From assembly GCA_016779205.1 (NCBI GenBank), contig JADHOC010000010.1:101701-165700 (forward strand): a stretch of 64,000 nt of DNA, given 5' to 3'. Positions 7,240 to 15,602 of the stretch are shown one piece after another. The notes below the pieces were generated by a model, which did not search any database, had not been told where the DNA came from, and was given only the letters and a program-made list of their open reading frames with translations. Made by a program: the position numbers and the translations under genes. Positions within the stretch are counted from its first letter, which is position 1. Every line of letters starts with the position of its first letter. The DNA is from Planctomycetota bacterium (GTDB taxonomy: Bacteria > Planctomycetota > UBA1135 > GCA-002686595).

Positions 7240-9618
7240 TTGGCCCGCAAGAAGAAGTCCAAGAGGAAGGCTCCGCGCCGCGCGAGGCGCTCGGTCGACG
7301 ACACCGAGATCGAGGAGCTCGTCATCGTTCCGGTCCGGAACATGATCCTCTTCCCGGGCGTGGTGCTCCCGCTCATGCTGGGTCGGGAGTCGTCCGTGCT
7401 GGCGGTGCGCGCCGCCGTCGAGGACGACCGTCCCATCGGCCTGCTCCTCCAGCGGGATGAGCGCGATGACTCGCCGGGGCCCGCTGACCTCTTCAAGGTC
7501 GGCACGGTGGGCGAGATCATGCGCTACTGGACGGCTCCGGACGGTCGCCACCAGGCCATCTGCCAGGGGCTCAACCGGTTCGAGGTCATCGACTACGTGG
7601 AGACCGAGCCGCTCCTCGTGGCGCGGGTGCGCCGGATCGAGGAGGTGGACCGCTCCACACGGGCCATCGAGGCGCGCTTCGTGGCGCTGAAGCAGCGCGC
7701 CGAGGAGGTCCTCAGCCTCTCGCCCGGGACGCCAGAGGATCTCGAGCAGGCGGTCCAGGGCATCGACTCGCCCGGGATGCTCGCTGACCTCGTGGCGACC
7801 TTCCTGGACATGCCCTCCACGGAGAAGCAGGAGATCCTGGAGACCTTCGAGGTCAAGGCGCGGCTGGACCGCCTCCTCGAGGCACTCGGTCAGGCCGCCG
7901 CCGTGCTGGAGCTCAGCCTCAAGATTCGCCGTGAGACCAAGGGGTCCCTGGACCAGGCGCAGCGCGAGTACTTCCTCCGCGAACAGCTGCGGCAGATCCG
8001 CAGGGAGCTGGGCGAGGGCGACGACTTCACGGATGAGCTGGCCGAGATCCGGGAGCGCGTCGACGCGCTGAAGCTGCCCGAGGAGGCCGAGCGGGAGGTC
8101 AGTCGGGAGCTCCGGCGCCTCGAGCGGACCCCGGAGCAGGCGGCCGAGCACTCCATGCTGCGCACGTGGATGGAGGTCTTCACCGAGCTGCCCTGGAATG
8201 CCCGAAGCAAGGACACCCTCCAGCTCGACGCGGCCCAGGAGGTCCTGGACGCGGACCACCACGGCCTCGAGAAGGTGAAGCGCAGAATCCTCGAGTTCCT
8301 CGCGGTCAAGAAGCTGAACCCGGAGGGGCAGGGGCCAACCCTGTGCCTGGTGGGGCCCCCGGGCGTCGGCAAGACCTCCCTCGGCCAGAGCGTCGCCCGA
8401 GCCATGGGGCGAGAGTTCGTACGGGTGAGCCTCGGCGGCGTGCACGACGAATCCGAGGTCCGCGGGCACCGGCGGACCTACGTGGGGGCCATGCCGGGCA
8501 AGATCATCGAGGGGCTCCGGAAGGCCCGGACCCGAAACCCGGTCTTCCTCCTCGACGAGGTGGACAAGCTCGGCGCGGGCATCCATGGGGACCCGTCCTC
8601 TGCGTTGCTCGAGGTCCTCGATCCCGCCCAGAACGGCACCTTCCAGGACAACTACCTCGGCGTCCCCTTCGACCTCTCCGAGGTGCTCTTCATCGCCACA
8701 GCGAACGTCGAGGAGCAGATCCCCGGACCGCTCCATGACCGGATGGACGTGCTCCGGCTCTCGGGCTACACCGAGGCGGAGAAGCTCGCCATCGCTCGCA
8801 AGCACCTGCTGGGCCGGCAGCGCGCCGCGGCGGGCCTCAAGGCATCGCAGCTGAAGATCTCGGTGGCGGCGCTCCGCGAGGTGATCACCGGCTACACGCG
8901 GGAGGCCGGGGTCCGTGAGCTCGAGCGCAAGATCGCCGCGATCTGCCGGTTCGCTGCGGTGAAGTTCGCGTCGCGGCGTCGCAAGCCAATCTCCATCGCG
9001 CCGGATGACGTCAAGGAGATCCTCGGGCACGAGCGCCGAGAGCACGAGGTGGCGGAGCGCACCGCCCAGTCAGGCGTCGCGACCGGGCTGGCGTGGACCT
9101 CGGTCGGCGGGGAGATCCTGTTCATCGAGGCCGCGAGCTGCAGGGGCAAAGGCGAGCTGCGCCTCACCGGGCAGCTCGGGGACGTGATGAAGGAGAGCGC
9201 GCTCGCGGCGCTGACCCTGCTTCGATCGCGAGCCTCGGAGCTCGGGATCGACGAGGAGGAGCTCGCCTCGAGCGATATTCACCTCCACATCCCGGCAGGA
9301 GCGGTCCCGAAGGACGGGCCCTCAGCGGGCGTCGCCATCACCGTCGCGCTGGCGTCCCTGTTCTCAGGGCGACCCGTTCGCGGGACCGTCGCCATGACCG
9401 GCGAGATCAGCCTGCGCGGGCGAGTGTTGCCCGTGGGGGGGGTGAAGGAGAAGGTCCTCGCGGCGCTGGCGGCGGGGATCCGGACGATCCTGCTGCCAGA
9501 GCGCAACATGGCGGACCTGGTCGAGCTCCCCGAGGCCGCGCGCAAGAAGCTCGAGTTCATCCCCCTCCGTGCGATCGATGACGCCTTCGACGTCGCGCTC
9601 GGTGCCCCGCGTTCCTGA
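7240..9618 (+). CDS. lon: ATP-dependent protease Lon
   Basis: 792-residue Lon protease, close to the usual ~780-820. The N-terminal LAN substrate-binding domain begins with IVPVRNMILFPGVVLPL. The AAA+ domain has Walker A GPPGVGKT at residues 372-379, Walker B VFLLDEVDKL and the GHRRTYVGAMPG loop. The C-terminal protease domain has the catalytic dyad S695 in PKDGPSAG and K738 in GGVKEK. It degrades misfolded and regulatory proteins in the cytoplasm. The start chosen is a TTG: the N-terminal basic KKKSKRKAPRR stretch is in frame and no upstream ATG fits. The first ATG would fall inside the conserved N-terminal domain. No clear ribosome-binding site is visible. The stop overlaps the next gene's ATG (TGATG). 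Confidence 0.95.
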   Translation: MARKKKSKRKAPRRARRSVDDTEIEELVIVPVRNMILFPGVVLPLMLGRESSVLAVRAAVEDDRPIGLLLQRDERDDSPGPADLFKVGTVGEIMRYWTAPDGRHQAICQGLNRFEVIDYVETEPLLVARVRRIEEVDRSTRAIEARFVALKQRAEEVLSLSPGTPEDLEQAVQGIDSPGMLADLVATFLDMPSTEKQEILETFEVKARLDRLLEALGQAAAVLELSLKIRRETKGSLDQAQREYFLREQLRQIRRELGEGDDFTDELAEIRERVDALKLPEEAEREVSRELRRLERTPEQAAEHSMLRTWMEVFTELPWNARSKDTLQLDAAQEVLDADHHGLEKVKRRILEFLAVKKLNPEGQGPTLCLVGPPGVGKTSLGQSVARAMGREFVRVSLGGVHDESEVRGHRRTYVGAMPGKIIEGLRKARTRNPVFLLDEVDKLGAGIHGDPSSALLEVLDPAQNGTFQDNYLGVPFDLSEVLFIATANVEEQIPGPLHDRMDVLRLSGYTEAEKLAIARKHLLGRQRAAAGLKASQLKISVAALREVITGYTREAGVRELERKIAAICRFAAVKFASRRRKPISIAPDDVKEILGHERREHEVAERTAQSGVATGLAWTSVGGEILFIEAASCRGKGELRLTGQLGDVMKESALAALTLLRSRASELGIDEEELASSDIHLHIPAGAVPKDGPSAGVAITVALASLFSGRPVRGTVAMTGEISLRGRVLPVGGVKEKVLAALAAGIRTILLPERNMADLVELPEAARKKLEFIPLRAIDDAFDVALGAPRS

Positions 9619-10751
9619 TGTGGACCAGCCTGCTCCCGCTGGTCGCGCTCGCAGGGAGCGCGTCGGCCCCGATCCACCCCAACTCGTTCTCGATCTCAGA
9701 GCTCCATATCCGGGGAGGCGTGGTCGAGCTGCAACTCCGTTGCCAGGTGCTCTCACTCGGCGAGGTGATCGAAGGGCTCGACCCTGAGCTCGACGGTCAC
9801 GCGGAGCCGGGAGAGATCGAGCGCTTCTCCGGCGAGATCGCCGAGTACGTGGCGGCCCACTATCAACTCGTTCCCGGAGCGGCCGATCTCGCGGGAGGAG
9901 TCGAACCCGGGTCGGCCCTCGCCGTGGCCGAGGCCTTCGTTGGGGAGGCGCCGCTGGCCCTCGACCCCATGAACGAGGTCAGCGAGTGGGTCGATGTGGT
10001 CCTGACCTTCGAGGCGTTCGCCGGCGAGTTGCAGCGGCTGGGGGTGCACCAGTCCCTGTTCCAGATCACGAGCCCCGGCCACCGGGACTCTTGCGCCGTC
10101 GTCTGGAACGGGCTCGAGGTCGGCCAGCGCCAGTTCGCCCTTGGGGCGGAGGGGCACGTGTTTGTGGCCTCGGCTGAGGTGCTTGACCGGGGAGCCCCGG
10201 CGTTTCAGCGGTACTTCCTTCACGGGGCGAAGGCGGCGGCGGGGAGCCTCGACTCGCTGCTGCTCGTCCTCCTGCTGGTGCTCGCCGCCCGCCCCGGGCG
10301 CCGGTCGGCGGCGATCTCCGTCGGGGTCCTGGTGGTCGCTGCCGCGGTGGGGGTGCAGCTCGGTGCTCGGGTGACGGTCTCCGCCACGGAGGTCCGTTTC
10401 CTCGAGCTCACCGTGCCGCTGGCCATCGCCTACATCGGGCTCGACGACCTCCTGCACCGGGACGGACGGACCCGGTTCATCGAGGCCGCGGTCTTCGGGC
10501 TCGCGCTCGGCGGCAGGGAGGTCCTGCAGCTCGCGCCGGAGCTCATCCGCGAGGTCGGGCCTCGGGAGCCCCTGGCGGGTGCGAGCGCGGGGCTCGCGGC
10601 GGCTCTCTCTGGGGTCGCCCTCGCGCTGATGCTGCTCCTCTCGCGGAGCCGGGACCCCGCAGCCGCGGGGCCGCGACGCCTCCGCTTGCCGGTGGACGTG
10701 GCGGCGATGGGCGTCGGGGTCTGGCTCTTCCTGGCGACGGCGCTCGGCTGA
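9618..10751 (+). CDS. HupE/UreJ-like membrane protein
   Basis: 377 residues. A signal peptide (MWTSLLPLVALAGSASA) is followed by HPNSFSISEL and a ~190-residue extracytoplasmic domain, then about six membrane segments from residue ~205 to the end. The order secreted N-domain with an early His/Ser strand followed by a membrane domain matches the HupE/UreJ-2 family, whose members are often annotated as metal transport-related. The membrane part here is divergent and lacks the usual HSLTL-type motif, so a family assignment is tentative. Translation is coupled to lon by a one-base overlap. Confidence 0.55.
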   Translation: MWTSLLPLVALAGSASAPIHPNSFSISELHIRGGVVELQLRCQVLSLGEVIEGLDPELDGHAEPGEIERFSGEIAEYVAAHYQLVPGAADLAGGVEPGSALAVAEAFVGEAPLALDPMNEVSEWVDVVLTFEAFAGELQRLGVHQSLFQITSPGHRDSCAVVWNGLEVGQRQFALGAEGHVFVASAEVLDRGAPAFQRYFLHGAKAAAGSLDSLLLVLLLVLAARPGRRSAAISVGVLVVAAAVGVQLGARVTVSATEVRFLELTVPLAIAYIGLDDLLHRDGRTRFIEAAVFGLALGGREVLQLAPELIREVGPREPLAGASAGLAAALSGVALALMLLLSRSRDPAAAGPRRLRLPVDVAAMGVGVWLFLATALG

Positions 10752-10769
10752 ACGGCCGCCGCCGCTCCC

Positions 10770-13544
10770 TCAGGGGAGGATCTGCAGGGTGATGACGTTC
10801 GAGACGAAGTCGTAGGGGTTCCTCGTCACGGCGCAGTGGTACATGGTCTGCCCGATCAGCCCGCTGGTGAACGCCGGGTTGAGGCGGACCCCGATGCCGG
10901 CGGCGCCAGCCTGGTTCAGGGCGCCGATCTGATTCTGGAAGACCATGCCTTGGGTGTCGATCAGGGCGGCCCGCGTCCAGCGGTCGAAGTTGATCGGCAC
11001 GTCGAGGCCCCCGAGGACGAACCCGTTTGAGGTCCCGCTCAGGCTTGAGAACATGATGAACGAGCGGTTGGCGTACGCCTCGCCCGGGTGGAAGTAGATC
11101 TGCTGGAGGTCGTCGGCGCTCACCGAGCCCGAGTAGGTCCGCGCGGAGAGCGGGGCGTGGCGGCGGAGCACGTACACCCAGTCCTCGCCGGGGTCAGAGG
11201 GCGGCGCGCCGAGGGCTCGCCAGCCGCCGTTGACGTTGATCATGCCGGGCGAGCCCTCGATCAGGCCGGTCCGCGGGTTGAACCAGAACTCCTCGAAGGC
11301 GCCCGTGGAGCCTCCGAGGTTGAGTTCGCCCGTGGACGACGCGTTACCCAGATAGACCGCGTAGACCTGGTCGTCCTTCGCGAAGACCTGGCCCTCGCCG
11401 TAGGCCGTGGACTCGTTCCGCAGCAGGTTGTCCATGGGATTCATCTCCCAGAAGGGCAGCTCCGCCTCGATGAAGTGGCGCGCGTAGCCGACGTAAGTCC
11501 ACATCTCGTCCCGGGTCCGGAAGTCCTCAAGGGAGAGGTCGCCGCCAAGCGGGAGGTTGTGCCAACCCAGGTAGAACTCCACGCCGCCGCCGCTGAAGAG
11601 GGCGTCATAGAGGACGCGCTTTCGGATGTCGTTGGCGTTGGTGTCCGTCAGGCCGGTGGGCCACGGATTCATCTCGTCTGCGTCGATCAGCCAGGGCCTG
11701 CCGGCCTGCTCGGAGAGCGTGCGGAGCTCCTCGATCTGTTCCTCTGCCGCGTTCAGGGAGAACTGGAGGGACGCGGCGTCGATGTTCGGGTCGGTCAACA
11801 CGGACTGGAAGACGGCGAGGTCGTCCGGTCGGTTGTGGAGCGAGATGGGGTGTTCGTACGCATCGCAGTCCGTGATCCAGGCGGCGAAGGCCGCCAGGGT
11901 CGCGGCGTTGAAGTCGGTCTCCTCGCAGAGGTTCCAGCGGATCGCCGGGTGATGCCCGAAGCGCGCCACCATCTCGCGATAGAAGAGCTTGCGCTCCACG
12001 CCGAGGGTCCCGCCGTCGAGCCAGAGTTCATTGGCGACCTCGGTCTCGTTCATCACGAGCGAGAGCGAGATGCCCAGGGTCTGGGCGTGCTCGAAGACGA
12101 TGTTCCACTGTCGGAGCCGGCTGGTGTCGTAGTGACGCTTCTCAAAGGCCCGGTTCGCCGGCCCGAGGAAGGGGTAGACGTCCTTGCCATCCCCGCCCAG
12201 GTTCATCACCAGCAGGAACAGCGAGTTGACTCCCTTCTCTGCCAGGTAGTTCAGGGCGCCGATGGCGCCCTTGCCGTCCTCGTCGCCGTTCCCGGGACGG
12301 AGGAGGGGGTCGCCGGGATTCCAGTCGCCGCGGTGCTCCGCGAAGCTGTGGAGGTTGCCCACGCCCTGGGTCTTGGTGATGTCGTCCATCGCCCGGTTGG
12401 CGAGGAAGTTCTCGGGGCCGTTGATCCCGGCCTTCAGGTAGAAGGGACCGTGCTCGAACTTGCGGTGGTGCCGGCCCACGTCGGCCAGGGTGCCGAGGCG
12501 GTAGAACCCCCGTCCGGCCGGATCGATGGCCTTGACCTCGAAGGTGATCTGGCGCCCGTCGATGGTGGGCACCGAGCTGCCGGGGGTGGGCCCGCTCTGC
12601 AGCGCGACGCCGGAGCCCTGACGCATGGTGACGTTGGCGGTCCACGTCCCCTTGGCCGGTGGCAGGAACCGGACGGTCCAGTTGTTCCCGACGTCGCCGG
12701 ACTCACCGTCGGCGTCGAAGAAGCCGGGCACGGTCAGGCTGCGACCGCCGGGGCCGTCGAAGCGCACGGAGAGCCGGTAGTCCAGGAAGGGGTTGGGGCT
12801 GTCGCCGGTCTCGGACTCCCAGGGGCCTTCGAAGCGAAGCTCCATCGGGCTCGCCACCCGCGGCTCGAGCGGCGTGATGGTGTGCGAACCGTTCCCGTCT
12901 GACCCCGCGAGCGTCCCGGGATCGCGGATCAGGAACGCAGCGCCGTCGATGCCACCGGAGAGGACCTGGATGCCGGTGACGACGTTCTGCGGCGTCACGC
13001 TGGCTCCGCCCGGGAGCTTGAGGTCCTCGAAGCGGAACTCGATGGCGTGGACTCGCTGGCCCCTGTTGTCACCGGAGGCACAGACGACGGGTGTCTGGAT
13101 CCACGGGCCGATGGAGACTGGCGCGCCCAGGCTCCCGTTCAAGAAGCGCGCCCGGACCTGGACCGAATCGTTGCCCCCGACCTCGAAAAGGAAGAAGTCG
13201 GCCGCCGGGCCTGCTCCCGGCGCCCAGTCCGCGAAGCTGACCTCCCAGGGGGTCTGGGTGTTCGACCGAACGAAGTAGGACTCCAGGTTGCGGCTGTCCG
13301 CGTTGCGGATGGACGCGGACCGGTTGGTGAACTGCACGTCCCCGCTCGACGTCCCCCAGCGGAGGTCGGACCGCTCGACCCAGGCGCCGCCGGATTGAAT
13401 CCGCTCGACCATGGATCCCTGCACCTGGACCGTGAGGGACTGGGCCCCCGCCTGGGCGGCCGCGGTGCAGACGAGGAACGCCCCGAGGAGGGTGCGACGG
13501 AGGGTCAAGACGCGGGGTGCGCGGATTGAGAGCTGGGTGATCAT
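10770..13544 (-). CDS. Secreted DUF5060 / glycoside hydrolase-like protein with collagen-binding-type domain
   Basis: 924 residues from the ATG at 13544, chosen because it gives a clean signal peptide (MITQLSIRAPRVLTLRRTLL... cleaved near AGAQS); an upstream in-frame ATG at 13640 would bury it. A lectin-like N-terminal part (~residues 30-230) is followed by a DUF5060 beta-sandwich (MELRFEGPWES, FFDADG). A TIM-barrel-like region comes next (~350-720) with RWNLCEETDFN and WLIDADEMNPW, which may hold the acidic catalytic residues. A 'putative collagen-binding' type domain (DPGEDWVYVLRR) lies around residue 790. The C-terminal ~100 residues (AYANRSFIMFS...ITLQILP) resemble another tail found on planctomycete secreted proteins. 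It is likely an extracellular polysaccharide-degrading or -binding protein; the substrate is unknown. Confidence 0.75.
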   Translation of the reverse strand: MITQLSIRAPRVLTLRRTLLGAFLVCTAAAQAGAQSLTVQVQGSMVERIQSGGAWVERSDLRWGTSSGDVQFTNRSASIRNADSRNLESYFVRSNTQTPWEVSFADWAPGAGPAADFFLFEVGGNDSVQVRARFLNGSLGAPVSIGPWIQTPVVCASGDNRGQRVHAIEFRFEDLKLPGGASVTPQNVVTGIQVLSGGIDGAAFLIRDPGTLAGSDGNGSHTITPLEPRVASPMELRFEGPWESETGDSPNPFLDYRLSVRFDGPGGRSLTVPGFFDADGESGDVGNNWTVRFLPPAKGTWTANVTMRQGSGVALQSGPTPGSSVPTIDGRQITFEVKAIDPAGRGFYRLGTLADVGRHHRKFEHGPFYLKAGINGPENFLANRAMDDITKTQGVGNLHSFAEHRGDWNPGDPLLRPGNGDEDGKGAIGALNYLAEKGVNSLFLLVMNLGGDGKDVYPFLGPANRAFEKRHYDTSRLRQWNIVFEHAQTLGISLSLVMNETEVANELWLDGGTLGVERKLFYREMVARFGHHPAIRWNLCEETDFNAATLAAFAAWITDCDAYEHPISLHNRPDDLAVFQSVLTDPNIDAASLQFSLNAAEEQIEELRTLSEQAGRPWLIDADEMNPWPTGLTDTNANDIRKRVLYDALFSGGGVEFYLGWHNLPLGGDLSLEDFRTRDEMWTYVGYARHFIEAELPFWEMNPMDNLLRNESTAYGEGQVFAKDDQVYAVYLGNASSTGELNLGGSTGAFEEFWFNPRTGLIEGSPGMINVNGGWRALGAPPSDPGEDWVYVLRRHAPLSARTYSGSVSADDLQQIYFHPGEAYANRSFIMFSSLSGTSNGFVLGGLDVPINFDRWTRAALIDTQGMVFQNQIGALNQAGAAGIGVRLNPAFTSGLIGQTMYHCAVTRNPYDFVSNVITLQILP

Positions 13545-13784
13545 GGGCCGGAGTCTCGCCCTGTCGAGGGACGACGCGCCTGCAGGGAGACGCAACGCTG
13601 GGGAGGCGAGATGGTGCCGAACAAAAACCGTGGTCGCCACGATGGCGACCCTTCGACCCGCGCTCCGTACGAGCGGGGCCGAGTCACGGATTCAAATCAG
13701 ACGCGGATGGTGCTGGGGAGGAGAAGAAGCCGAGGACAGGTGTCTGCGACACGTGGTCTGGCGCTGCCGGGGTATCCTGGTGCC

Positions 13785-15602
13785 ATGGGACGCAGTGATA
13801 GACCGTCAGGTTTCGGCAGTTTCGGGGATCTGCGCAAGGCCCTCAAGGGCAACCAGGAAGAAGAGCCCGAGAAGGGGGAGGATTCGAGGGGTGAGACGGC
13901 CCCCGCCCCTGTCCCGGACCGGGGCTGGACCCTCGAGACGGGCGACGAGGAGCCCTACGAGCTCACGGAGGAGGACCTGGAGGGGCTCCCTGACCCCGAC
14001 AGCCAGATTCCGGCGCGGATCGCGCGGCGGCCAGGCGCCTTCGGCCCCATGGGGCATGGCCCGGCTTGCTACGCCGACGTGGACTCCGAGGAGATGGAGC
14101 TCGTGCGGTCCTTCCGCCTGCGGACCGTGTTTCCCGAGGACGTCGACGGGGAGCTCGGTGAACTGCCGGAGAATCCGGCCCCGGAGGACTACGCGGGTCG
14201 ATTGGACCTCCGGGATGAAGTGATCTTCACCATCGACGGCGCCGACGCCAAGGACTACGACGACGCCATCGCGATCCGGCCCAGGGATGGGGGGGGCTTT
14301 CATGTCAGCGTCCACATCGCCGACGTCAGCCACTATGTGCGACCGGGCACGGCCCTGGATGACGAGGCGCTGGCCCGAGGGACGAGCGTGTACCTCCCGG
14401 ACCAGGTGATCCCGATGCTCCCCGAGGCCCTCTCCAACGGGCTCTGCTCCCTCGTCCCAAAGCAGGACCGCCTCGCCTACTCCGTCTTCATGGAGTTCAA
14501 CGAGGCCGGGGAGCGCGTCTCCTCGAGCGTCGCGAAGAGCGTCATCTGCAGCGTGCACCGCGGGGACTACCGCATCGTCCAGGACCTTCTGGATGGAACC
14601 TCGACGCCGGAGACCGAGGAGATCGAGTTCCTTCGGGAGCCCCTCGAGCAGTTCAGCACGTGGACCAAGGTCCAGCAGCGGATCCGTGACGCCAAGGGGT
14701 CCCTGCGGATCAACTCCCGCGAGAAGAAGTTCGTGTTCGACGAGGCCCACGAGGTCGAGGCCATCGTGAACGCGCCGCGGTACTTCTCCCAGACGCTGAT
14801 CGAGGAGACCGCGCTGGCCGCGAACCAGGCGGTGGGCGACCTGTTCCGCGCCAAGGGGCTGCCTACGATCTACCGGGTCCACCCGGAGAAGGACCCCGAA
14901 GAGATCGAGCGCGTGGCGGCGATGCTCTCGAAGTTCGGGATCCGTGTCCCGGACAAGGATCGCCTCACGGGCCGGGACATCGGCCGCATGATCCGCCTCG
15001 CGCGGCGCAAGCCCAACGCGGAGGCCCTGGTGCAGCGAATCATGGGCCTGGTGGAGCGAGCGGTCTACGAGGTGAAGGACCACGAGGACGTGGCGACGCA
15101 CTTCGGGCTGGCCCGGAAGGCCTACCTCCACTTCACCTCACCGATCCGCCGCTACCCCGACCTCATCGTGCACCGCTGGCTCCATTCCGTGGAGACGCGG
15201 CAAGAGGAGGCGGCCGAGGAGCTCAGCTCCCTCGCCCTCATCGACGAGCTGAACGACACGGCCTCCCACTGCAGCGTGCAGTCCGAGGCCGCCGGGATGG
15301 CGGAGATCGCGGTCAAGGACCTGAAGGTCTGCCAGTTCATGGAGCCGCGCATCGATCAGTCCTTCGATGCCAAGGTCCAGCGGGTCTCCCGGGGCGGCCT
15401 CGAGGTCCACATCGGGGAGCTCAACGTCTCGGGCTTCATCCCCGCCCGTTCCATGGGGGACCGACCCAAGGTGGACGGGGCGACCCTGAAGGTGTCGGTG
15501 GGGAAGCGGGTGCTCTCCTTCACGGAGGGCTACCAGATCTCCGTCCGGGTGAAGGACGTGGACTTCCTGAGGCTCCAGGTGCTCCTGGAACTCGCCGGCT
15601 AG
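13785..15602 (+). CDS. RNase R / RNase II-family 3'-5' exoribonuclease
   Basis: 605 residues from the ATG at 13785 (MGRSDRPSGFGSFGDL). An earlier in-frame ATG at 13611 would add 58 low-complexity residues and is less likely. The RNB catalytic domain contains TIDGADAKDYDDA, with the Mg-binding aspartates D151, D157, D159 and D160. Further hallmarks are HIADVSHYV, PDQVIPMLPEALSNGLCSL and HFTSPIRRYPDL. A C-terminal S1 RNA-binding domain begins near FDAKVQRVSRGGLEVHI. It is shorter than E. coli RNase R (about 810) because the N-terminal cold-shock domains appear reduced. It degrades RNA processively in the cytoplasm. The 3' end overlaps the convergent gene by four bases. Confidence 0.9.
   Translation: MGRSDRPSGFGSFGDLRKALKGNQEEEPEKGEDSRGETAPAPVPDRGWTLETGDEEPYELTEEDLEGLPDPDSQIPARIARRPGAFGPMGHGPACYADVDSEEMELVRSFRLRTVFPEDVDGELGELPENPAPEDYAGRLDLRDEVIFTIDGADAKDYDDAIAIRPRDGGGFHVSVHIADVSHYVRPGTALDDEALARGTSVYLPDQVIPMLPEALSNGLCSLVPKQDRLAYSVFMEFNEAGERVSSSVAKSVICSVHRGDYRIVQDLLDGTSTPETEEIEFLREPLEQFSTWTKVQQRIRDAKGSLRINSREKKFVFDEAHEVEAIVNAPRYFSQTLIEETALAANQAVGDLFRAKGLPTIYRVHPEKDPEEIERVAAMLSKFGIRVPDKDRLTGRDIGRMIRLARRKPNAEALVQRIMGLVERAVYEVKDHEDVATHFGLARKAYLHFTSPIRRYPDLIVHRWLHSVETRQEEAAEELSSLALIDELNDTASHCSVQSEAAGMAEIAVKDLKVCQFMEPRIDQSFDAKVQRVSRGGLEVHIGELNVSGFIPARSMGDRPKVDGATLKVSVGKRVLSFTEGYQISVRVKDVDFLRLQVLLELAG

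Noticed and set aside
7216..9045. 609-codon minus-strand open frame opposite lon
   Set aside because: The Lon protein accounts for this DNA, and the opposite translation has no recognisable family.
13680..13700. Possible tRNA T-arm (GATTCAAATC)
   Set aside because: The matching acceptor, D and anticodon arms are missing at the right distances.
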